In this document: in pieces, positions 1 through 4,684 of the stretch
Numbering within the stretch: position 1 is the first letter of the stretch
How the letters are laid out: each line of letters begins with the position of its first letter
The notes under the pieces: generated by a model
The model's database searches: none
What the model saw: the letters and a program-made list of their open reading frames with translations, nothing else
Told to the model about the DNA's origin: nothing
Assembly (NCBI GenBank): GCA_964563495.1
Contig: CAZLYK010000208.1
Coordinates: 1-7,172, forward strand
DNA: 7,172 nucleotides
Direction of reading: 5' to 3'
Source of the DNA: CAZLYK01 sp964563495
GTDB lineage: Bacteria; Acidobacteriota; Blastocatellia; RBC074
Program-made: the position numbers and the translations under genes

Positions 1-1469
1 AACTGGCGCGGGTTGGCCAGCCAGAAACTGTCGTTTGAATTGAAGACGAAATCCTTCCTTTCCAATTGCGGCATCCGCGAATAGGGGATGACACCGGCGC
101 GAGTCGTCAAATCATCGACCCATTCAAAGAGCGAATTGCTGCCGTCGAGCAGAACCAGTCCGCGATCCCAGGCCGTTTTGGTGAGCGGATCGCTCTCTTT
201 GCGCTTGAGCAATTCGGCGATCGCTTCGGGACGCAAATTGGGTGTGGCTGATGTGTCGGCATACCACGCCCGCCCGTCGGCGCCGGCCGCAATCGTGTTG
301 ATCCAGGGCATGGCGTTGTATTGCGCGTGGGCCTGTTTGAACTCTTCCAGGCTGCGCGCCCGGTTCATGGCGATCCGCTGCGATTGGAACGTGATGTTAT
401 TCTCATTCGCATCGCGCATGGTCACGGCGCGGTTGGCCGTCCAGCCGAAACCGGGCAGGTTGAGAATCGGGCCGTAATGGCTGAAAAAGACGCGGTGTTC
501 GACCTGTTTGAGCGTGCCGTCGGATTGGCGTACGGCGACGCTGACGACCTTGCTGGTCATCTCACGTTCTTTGCCGTCGTAGTGATAACGCGTCGGATTG
601 CCAGGCGCCAGGTTGAGCGTATAGAGAGTCAATCGTTTGCCGGCCGAGACCGTATGCGTCCAGGCCACTGCGCTGTTGAATCCGATCGAGACGCCGGGAG
701 TACCGAGCAGACCCACCCCGTAAACGTTCATTGTTCCGGGGATGACCAGATGTTTTTCCCAGAAACGATTGGCGCCGACCCAGGGGTAATGTGGATTGGC
801 GAGCAGCATCCCCCGCCCGCCGGCCGAACGTTCAGCGCCGATCGCCCATCCGTTGCTGGCCTGCTCAAAGTCAGGAAAGCCGACCTGTGCGATCCGATTC
901 GTCTCGCCTTTGGGCGGCGCGGCGGTGGCGATCTGGTCGGCGAAATTGGTGCTGGTCACGACGATGCTCTGATTGTAAGCGATCAGATCCTCGGGCGTGA
1001 TCTCGAAGACCCACTCTTTGCCGCGACACCATCCCGGCACTCCATTGACGCCGGTTTCCCGTAAGTACTGGTTGTATCCGGCGACATATCCCTCGATCAT
1101 CTCCCGCTGCTCTTTGGGCATGGATTGGTACATCGACCGGGCTTGCTGATAAATGCCGAGCGCGCGAAAGGCGATGTCGCTGTTGAGGTGGCGGTTGTTC
1201 TCGCCTGGCCCGAAAAATCGCGCCCGCTCGCCACGCGCGCGGACCACCTGATCGGCGAGTGAGCAGAGATGATCCTGCGCGAACACATACCCTTCACCGA
1301 ATCCCAGACTGCCGGCGTCTCGGGCGGTAATGTGCGGAATCCCATGACTGGTCCGGCGAATTTCGGCCTGATAACGCGGTTTGGAATGCGTGCCCGTCTC
1401 GTAGCCGATCAACCATCCAACCGTCGCCAGCCCTGATGCCAACCAGATAAAGAGTCGTAACGTACGCAT
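1..1469 (-). CDS. Penicillin/AHL acylase-family Ntn hydrolase precursor, C-terminal part cut off by the window edge
   Basis: This is a periplasmic N-terminal-nucleophile amidase of the penicillin acylase family, nearest in motif to the PvdQ/aculeacin-type acylases that remove acyl chains from homoserine lactones, lipopeptides or beta-lactams. The reverse frame is open for 489 codons. Residues 1-26 are a signal/anchor segment (MRTLRLF then hydrophobic). The family entry motif EIRRTSHGIPHI follows at about 37-48. The autocleavage site is QA|SNGWAIG with Ser205 as the new N-terminus of the beta chain. Counting Ser205 as beta-1, His227 (LLANPHYPW) is beta-23 and Val274 (WTHTVS) is beta-70, the catalytic spacing known for PvdQ. 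The oxyanion Asn is probably Asn477 or Asn479 in FNSNDSFW, about beta-273 to 275 (269 in PvdQ). The usual family length is about 750-800 residues, so roughly 60 percent is visible. The ATG at 1469 has a GGAGG site 8 nt upstream. The gene lies 66 bp behind the GNAT gene on the same strand. The acyl substrate cannot be read from sequence. Confidence 0.95.
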   Translation of the reverse strand, partial: MRTLRLFIWLASGLATVGWLIGYETGTHSKPRYQAEIRRTSHGIPHITARDAGSLGFGEGYVFAQDHLCSLADQVVRARGERARFFGPGENNRHLNSDIAFRALGIYQQARSMYQSMPKEQREMIEGYVAGYNQYLRETGVNGVPGWCRGKEWVFEITPEDLIAYNQSIVVTSTNFADQIATAAPPKGETNRIAQVGFPDFEQASNGWAIGAERSAGGRGMLLANPHYPWVGANRFWEKHLVIPGTMNVYGVGLLGTPGVSIGFNSAVAWTHTVSAGKRLTLYTLNLAPGNPTRYHYDGKEREMTSKVVSVAVRQSDGTLKQVEHRVFFSHYGPILNLPGFGWTANRAVTMRDANENNITFQSQRIAMNRARSLEEFKQAHAQYNAMPWINTIAAGADGRAWYADTSATPNLRPEAIAELLKRKESDPLTKTAWDRGLVLLDGSNSLFEWVDDLTTRAGVIPYSRMPQLERKDFVFNSNDSFWLANPRQ

Positions 1470-1477
1470 GTATTGAG

Positions 1478-1482
1478 CCTCC
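1478..1482 (-). promoter_or_regulatory. Ribosome binding site of the acylase gene
   Basis: On the minus strand this reads GGAGG, 8 nt before the ATG at 1469. It is the best Shine-Dalgarno match near this gene and fixes the start. It lies inside the 66-bp gap after the GNAT stop, so the acylase can be translated from a shared transcript. Confidence 0.8.
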
Positions 1483-1535
1483 ATTGATATTTACCGCAGT
1501 CTTCAATCGAATTTGACTTGATTTGGCCATGGTCT

Positions 1536-2051
1536 TCAATTTCCAAAGTCTACCGCCATGAGGTTGAGCTCCCGGTCGTCTCCGGCCAACCTGACCGTCT
1601 TTTCAAACCGCAACCCTATTTTTTCAAGTGTACGAATAGATTGTCGATTGTCGGGCAGAGTTATCGCCACGATGCGGTTGAGCCCAATCACCCGATCTGC
1701 ATAGGTCTTGACGGCAAAGGCCGACTCAACCGCATATCCTTTACCCCAATACGCCGGAAGGAAGGCAAATCCGATGTCGACGTCTTCGAGCGTATCGCGT
1801 TTGATCAGCCCGCAAATCCCGATCGATGCACCCGTCTCTTTGAGCTCAACCAGGTACAGGCCGAAGCCATATCGTTGATAACTGGCGACGGGTCCGCTCA
1901 AAATATACGAGAACGCATCCGCAACCGTCCGGACGCCTTTGTCGCCGATATTTCGAATAAAGGGCTCTCCATTAAGCAGCTCGACAATAAACTCGGCATC
2001 ATCCGTCGATAATCGGCGAAGGGTCAATCGTTCCGTTTCGAGAATTTTCAC
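1536..2051 (-). CDS. GNAT-family N-acetyltransferase, RimJ/RimL type
   Basis: This cytoplasmic acetyltransferase moves an acetyl group from acetyl-CoA to an amine; the acceptor is not predictable. With the GTG start at 2051 the protein has 171 residues, normal for RimJ/RimL-like proteins, and begins KILETERLTLRRLS, the typical first strand. IRNIGDKGVRT (about 32-42) is a frequent signature of this subgroup. The acetyl-CoA loop is LPAYWGKGYA (98-107). The second cofactor-contact motif, NRIVAI..DNRQSIRTLEKIG, lies at about 125-146. An in-frame ATG at 2156 would add 35 residues (..QDKTRFLQDDRTTEDGDD..), but that stretch is encoded by the ACAGGAT repeat array and resembles no GNAT N-terminus. I therefore prefer GTG, although its only ribosome-site candidate (AGAGGA, 2065-2070) sits 13 nt away, which is long. 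The gene is followed by the acylase and may be co-transcribed with it. GNATs beside acylases or transporters often protect against amine-containing compounds, but that is inference here. Confidence 0.92.
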   Translation of the reverse strand: MKILETERLTLRRLSTDDAEFIVELLNGEPFIRNIGDKGVRTVADAFSYILSGPVASYQRYGFGLYLVELKETGASIGICGLIKRDTLEDVDIGFAFLPAYWGKGYAVESAFAVKTYADRVIGLNRIVAITLPDNRQSIRTLEKIGLRFEKTVRLAGDDRELNLMAVDFGN

Positions 2052-2063
2052 GGGGTCGTCACC

Positions 2064-2109
2064 ATCCTCTGTCGTCCTGTCATCCTGCAAAAATCTTGTT
2101 TTATCCTGT
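2064..2109 (-). repeat. Array of five degenerate ACAGGAT-type heptamers
   Basis: Read on the plus strand, ATCCTGT-like units start at 2064, 2074, 2082, 2093 and 2103, with spacings of 10, 8, 11 and 10 bp, close to one helical turn. On the minus strand the units are ACAGGAT, ACAAGAT, GCAGGAT, ACAGGAC and an interrupted ACAGAGGAT. The same heptamers at the same 10-bp step occur at 7156-7172, after the permease stop. This looks like a dispersed intergenic repeat. It lies immediately upstream of the GNAT gene and would be translated only if the unlikely ATG at 2156 were used. Confidence 0.7.
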
Positions 2110-2193
2110 CGATTCACGAATTCGCCAACAATATCATATAGCGTAAAAACACCCATGCCGCTTCGGTTTATTCAAACTTCCAAATCGGACGCG

Positions 2194-2217
2194 CAGGTCT
2201 GAAATATTTTCAGCCTG
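2194..2217. promoter_or_regulatory. Palindrome with one-base bulge, possible operator
   Basis: The left arm CAGGtCTGAAA (2194-2204) is complementary to the right arm TTTCAGCCTG (2208-2217) over 10 bp, with a single extra T at 2198 and a 3-nt centre (TAT). The inner six bases on each side are a perfect match. There is no following T-run in either direction, so it does not look like an intrinsic terminator. Its place just downstream of a possible minus-strand promoter, upstream of the GNAT-acylase pair, suits a repressor site or a hairpin in the leader RNA. Function is inferred. Confidence 0.45.
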
Positions 2218-2237
2218 AGGGCGAATCACAAAACAAC

Positions 2238-2265
2238 TTCATACTTTAAATTGGATATTATTCAA
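2238..2265 (-). promoter_or_regulatory. Possible sigma-70-like promoter for the GNAT-acylase unit
   Basis: On the minus strand TTGAAT (2265-2260) is followed after 16 nt by TATGAA (2243-2238). Each hexamer matches the sigma-70 consensus at four of six positions. The site lies in AT-rich DNA about 190 bp before the GTG of the GNAT gene, and transcription would start near the palindrome at 2194-2217. Such matches are common in AT-rich DNA, so this is weak. Confidence 0.25.
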
Positions 2266-2473
2266 CGTTCTCTCCTTTATCCAGTCTCTGTTAGCCATGC
2301 TTGTCTGGAAAATTTAGCCATGACAACCGTAAATCTATTGTTTCTCATACTTAGCTGTTAAGATAGTCATTCTCAGCACCTACCGAGCACCCCAAATAAT
2401 TCGAGTAGCAAGATCAACCGGCAATCAATCGCTGAAGAAACATTTTGCTTTTTAGCCAGGGAGGTCAAGAGGC

Positions 2474-2530
2474 ATGGCGAATAAAAGCAGTCTGGGGGAG
2501 CAAAGAAATAACTATTGGCACGGCAATTGA
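2474..2530 (+). CDS. Possible 18-residue leader peptide ORF
   Basis: An ATG at 2474 is preceded by a strong Shine-Dalgarno match, AGGGAGG (2458-2464), 9 nt away, and opens a frame of 18 codons (starting MANKSSLGEQ, ending NNYWHGN) closed by TGA. It lies about 145 bp upstream of the secreted-protein gene, ahead of three GTTTAGG heptamers and a hairpin, where an upstream leader peptide would sit. There is no run of one amino acid of the classical attenuator kind and no evidence of conservation. It may be an accident of a purine-rich stretch. Confidence 0.15.
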   Translation: MANKSSLGEQRNNYWHGN

Positions 2531-2534
2531 ATTT

Positions 2535-2584
2535 GTTTAGGTAACGGTAGTTTAGGGGGGTAAAAATACGCAATGGGGTTTAGG
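2535..2584 (+). repeat. Three GTTTAGG heptamers
   Basis: Exact GTTTAGG occurs at 2535-2541, 2550-2556 and 2578-2584, all in the same orientation, 15 and 28 bp apart, in the leader region of the secreted-protein gene. Three identical heptamers within 50 bp may be binding sites for a regulator, but the irregular spacing and lack of a known match leave this tentative. Confidence 0.3.
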
Positions 2585-2621
2585 TGCGGAGCCCTGAAAT
2601 AAAGAAAAGCAGATCGTGGGG

Positions 2622-2650
2622 TGTCCGGCAAGGTGGCAGTTTGTCGGACA
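2622..2650 (+). promoter_or_regulatory. Hairpin just upstream of the ribosome binding site of the secreted-protein gene
   Basis: TGTCCGGCAA (2622-2631) pairs with TTGTCGGACA (2641-2650) over all ten positions. Nine are Watson-Crick pairs and one is a G-U pair in RNA (2628/2644), around a 9-nt loop GGTGGCAGT. It ends 13 nt before the GAGAAAGAGGG ribosome site region and 24 nt before the ATG at 2675. It could be an mRNA structure that tunes translation or stability, or at the DNA level a 10-bp inverted operator. It is not followed by a T-run, so it is not an intrinsic terminator. Confidence 0.5.
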
Positions 2651-2663
2651 ATTTCCTGGGAGA

Positions 2664-2670
2664 AAGAGGG
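2664..2670 (+). promoter_or_regulatory. Ribosome binding site deciding the start of the secreted protein
   Basis: The purine-rich AAGAGGG is followed by ACGT and then ATG at 2675. An alternative in-frame GTG at 2621 would add 18 residues with no signal-peptide character and would lie inside the hairpin, so the ATG is preferred. Confidence 0.65.
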
Positions 2671-2674
2671 ACGT

Positions 2675-4270
2675 ATGAGATGGAAAAGTTCATTGGTTTA
2701 CATGGCCGCAAAATGTCTATTTGGATTATTGCTTTCCACGGTTTTATTCCCGATGGGGGCAAAGGCTGATGTAACTTTGTTTCTCATGGAGGCATTGGGG
2801 GTTTCCGGCGAAGCGACTTCGGCAGGGCATGCGGCAATTTACTTTTCCAACATCTGTGCGGAGAGCCCGGTGCAATTGAGGCTTTGTCGCCCCGGAGAGA
2901 TGGGGGTCGTGATTGCACTCTACCCGAAGTTCGGCGCAGACAAGCATTATGAATGGATTGCAGTTCCGCTCACCCCTTTTCTCTACGGCGTTGAAAGCGA
3001 ACGTGAGATCCCCATCTATGTTAACGGGGAAGTCCGGACCTTGATGAGGGAGACCTCTCGCCGAAAATACCTCCACAGTATCATCCCGGACAGGGCAGAC
3101 GGTGAGATCCCGATAGGGAACTGGCAACAGATGATCGGCAGTTCTTACAATCGCGATACCTATGGCTTCACGCTCAAGACGACAGTCGCGGAAGATGCCG
3201 CGATGATTGAGAAATTAAACAGCCTGCCCAACCAAAACGGATTCAATACGCTCTACCACAATTGCGCGGATTTTGCGCGCGAAGTGATCAATACCTATTT
3301 TCCGCGCGCCACTCACCGGGATGTACTCAACGATTTTACGATGACCTCTCCAAAAGCTGTGGCGAGATCACTGACGCGTTATGCCGCCAAACGACCGGAG
3401 CGGTTGTTCACCATTACCAAATATTCGCAACTTGCCGGCCCGATCAGAAGAAGTCTGGATAACCGTAACTATTCCGAGATGGCGATCACTTCCAAAAAGT
3501 ATCTGGTCCCGCTAATCCTCTTCCGGCGAGAATTGCTGGCGGTCTTTGTCGTCTCGTATTTCACCGTTGGGCGGTTTAATCCTCATCAGGAGTACATCAG
3601 GTATGCGACCTCGGAAATTGCCCGGCTCAATCTGGAAGAGCAAAGGCTGAAAGCCGAGTCACGAAGCGAGGGAGAGAATAAATCAATCCTTGCCTCGCTT
3701 GATCCCAATTTTCCGGGGACTAATGGCTCCGGTCCGCACGCCGACCGGGGCGAAATCGAAAGCAGAAAAGAGGCCGAAAGATCGCGTATGTTCGGCACAG
3801 AGCAAACCTGGGGTAAATACCGTCAAGAGTTTGCACCCCTGCTTCAAAAGGCAATTACCGATGGGCTTTTTGTCGACGCTAAGGAAGTAAAGACTTTTTT
3901 CAAAGATCTGGAATTGCAAAGTGAGCCGGCGTTTGACGAGAACGGCTCACTGATCTTGCGGGTCAGCGCTTACGGCGAAGATCAAATCCTGGGGCTGACA
4001 CGCGACAACATCCTGAGCAGCGAGTCTAATCCCCAATTGGCTTACAAACTACTCCTGGCGAAAGTCAACTCCACCCTCAAAGCCAAAGGGAAGAACCGCG
4101 AAGCGATGGAGGTCTTCGAAGCTGACTGGGACCTGCTCATGCAGCTCTCGGCCCGCTCGGCAGAGACTTTCAAGCCGCTTCAATCTCGACCGGAGCGATT
4201 CCTTGTCACGCCGGAGAAGACGACTTTCAAGCAGAAAGTAAAAAAGGTTTTCGTCTTGATTACCCATTAG
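2675..4270 (+). CDS. Secreted protein with a permuted NlpC/P60 / LRAT-like cysteine hydrolase signature
   Basis: This protein of 531 residues has no function I can name. Residues 1-31 form a clear signal peptide (MRWKSS, hydrophobic core about 12-27, AKA before the mature DVTLF), so it is exported. The N-terminal half holds GHAAIYF (His52) and LYHNCADFA (Cys197). A His followed much later by Asn-Cys-x-x-Phe is the layout of circularly permuted papain-like folds such as LRAT, YiiX-like and DUF4105-like proteins, where these are the catalytic His and nucleophilic Cys. Cys61 and Cys71 could form a disulfide after export. About 275-300 is strongly hydrophobic but interrupted by Arg-Arg-Glu, so it is more likely a buried or membrane-associated helix than a clean membrane span. 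About 303-335 and 355-410 are charged and helical, possibly coiled coil; the end is Lys-rich. Base composition looks lower in GC than in the permease gene. It stands alone on its strand and ends 26 nt before a large inverted repeat. It may act on peptidoglycan, lipid or peptide; this is inference. Confidence 0.85.
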   Translation: MRWKSSLVYMAAKCLFGLLLSTVLFPMGAKADVTLFLMEALGVSGEATSAGHAAIYFSNICAESPVQLRLCRPGEMGVVIALYPKFGADKHYEWIAVPLTPFLYGVESEREIPIYVNGEVRTLMRETSRRKYLHSIIPDRADGEIPIGNWQQMIGSSYNRDTYGFTLKTTVAEDAAMIEKLNSLPNQNGFNTLYHNCADFAREVINTYFPRATHRDVLNDFTMTSPKAVARSLTRYAAKRPERLFTITKYSQLAGPIRRSLDNRNYSEMAITSKKYLVPLILFRRELLAVFVVSYFTVGRFNPHQEYIRYATSEIARLNLEEQRLKAESRSEGENKSILASLDPNFPGTNGSGPHADRGEIESRKEAERSRMFGTEQTWGKYRQEFAPLLQKAITDGLFVDAKEVKTFFKDLELQSEPAFDENGSLILRVSAYGEDQILGLTRDNILSSESNPQLAYKLLLAKVNSTLKAKGKNREAMEVFEADWDLLMQLSARSAETFKPLQSRPERFLVTPEKTTFKQKVKKVFVLITH

Positions 4271-4295
4271 CTAAATAGACAAACCACCAGCGCGC

Positions 4296-4404
4296 GAAAG
4301 ACCCGGTACGCGCACATCCAGCGCTTTATCTTTCAAACCATCGGCCAAACCATCGGCTATTCGCCGAAGCTCAAAGCGCCGGATGCGCGCGTACCGGGTC
4401 TTTT
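4296..4404. repeat. Long near-perfect inverted repeat; terminator or REPIN/MITE-like element
   Basis: Arms 4297-4327 and 4373-4403 pair at 29 of 31 positions, with A-C mismatches only at 4314/4386 and 4320/4380, and a possible G-U pair extends the base at 4296/4404. The left arm starts AAAGACCCGGTACGCGC; the right arm ends GTACCGGGTCTTT and runs into TTTTT (4401-4405). Each arm also holds two GCGC half-sites that could fold on themselves, as in REP sequences. The 45-nt centre has a perfect 5-bp hairpin TCGGC-TATTC-GCCGA (4353-4367). The element begins 26 nt after the stop of the secreted-protein gene and could terminate its transcript, but the stem is much longer than a normal terminator. I see no flanking target-site duplication. 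Confidence 0.85.
4334..4357 (+). repeat. Perfect 12-bp tandem duplication inside the inverted-repeat loop
   Basis: CAAACCATCGGC is present twice without a gap (4334-4345 and 4346-4357). A third, 10-of-12 match, CAAACCACCAGC, lies at 4280-4291 just outside the left arm. Either TCGGC copy can pair with GCCGA at 4363-4367, so the duplication gives the small inner hairpin two alternative forms. It looks like a recent slippage event. Confidence 0.8.
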
Positions 4405-4684
4405 TCATTGTTCAGGGCGTCGCAAAGCGAGATCAACCTACCCCCTTATCCTCAAAAAAAACCGGACGAAAATTGATGATTAACTGTTCGATTCCGGGAA
4501 AGCCGAATCCCGTAAATGGACGATGCCGGACGCGGTTAATCCAGATCTGCGATCTACATCAAGTGAAGTAGACGAGATAAATAGGGCTGGTCAAGGACCT
4601 ACTGGTTTAATGCTGTGGCCCGTAGATTGCAGTCCGTTTGGAAACAATCGATCGACGGCGACCAGCTTGGATAAGAGGGGGGTT
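4405..4684. other. Intergenic region before the permease gene
   Basis: I see no gene in this stretch of about 280 bp; the frame leading into the permease is open from 4523, but its 54 extra codons have no family character. Small structures are present: an 8-bp palindrome CAGATCTG (4542-4549), a 5-bp hairpin TCTAC/GTAGA with a 10-nt loop (4553-4572), an A8 run near 4455, and the palindrome TCGATCGA (4648-4655). No promoter is convincing. Many ADOP genes follow a PadR-type regulator gene; none is present here. Confidence 0.6.
4673..4682 (+). promoter_or_regulatory. Ribosome binding site of the permease gene
   Basis: The purine run AAGAGGGGGG ends 2 nt before the ATG at 4685, with its AGAGG core about 6 nt away. 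Together with the typical ADOP N-terminus METVFQDLR it fixes the start at 4685 rather than at the upstream in-frame ATG at 4523. Confidence 0.75.

Larger units (their letters stand above)
2157..2674. other. AT-rich divergent intergenic region
   Basis: This is a spacer of about 520 bp (about 620 bp counting from the preferred GTG of the GNAT gene) between divergently transcribed genes. It is clearly AT-richer than its neighbours. I find no convincing long gene: the small open frames on either strand lack recognisable motifs. Separately listed elements are a palindrome (2194-2217), a possible minus-strand promoter (2238-2265), a short ORF with a good ribosome site (2474-2530), three GTTTAGG heptamers (2535-2584) and a hairpin (2622-2650). 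A 9-bp direct repeat TTAGCCATG (2291-2299 and 2314-2322) is also present and may be chance. Confidence 0.75.

Noticed and set aside
321..1064. 247-residue open frame on the plus strand
   Set aside because: It lies wholly antisense to the acylase gene, whose frame carries clear catalytic motifs; its own translation shows no recognisable domain.
1159..1170. 12-bp match AGCGCGCGAAAG shared with 4289-4300 beside the inverted repeat
   Set aside because: It lies inside acylase coding sequence, does not extend into the arm, and is made of common GCGC-rich words, so chance is likely.
1499..1540. 9-bp direct repeat GTCTTCAAT (1499-1507 and 1532-1540) around the GNAT-acylase gap
   Set aside because: It is short, overlaps the GNAT stop codon and has no associated structure; it is probably coincidental.
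1518..2012. 164-residue open frame on the plus strand
   Set aside because: It is antisense to the GNAT gene, which has the acetyl-CoA binding motifs in its own frame.
2373..2573. 66-residue open frame on the minus strand in the AT-rich spacer
   Set aside because: It has no good ribosome site, no domain and an amino acid make-up typical of random AT-rich DNA.
4334..4357. CRISPR-like repeat
   Set aside because: There are two 12-bp copies directly abutting with no spacers, so it is a tandem duplication.
4523..4684. 54-codon N-terminal extension of the permease from an upstream ATG
   Set aside because: The extension resembles no permease N-terminus, while the ATG at 4685 has a strong ribosome site and the standard family start.
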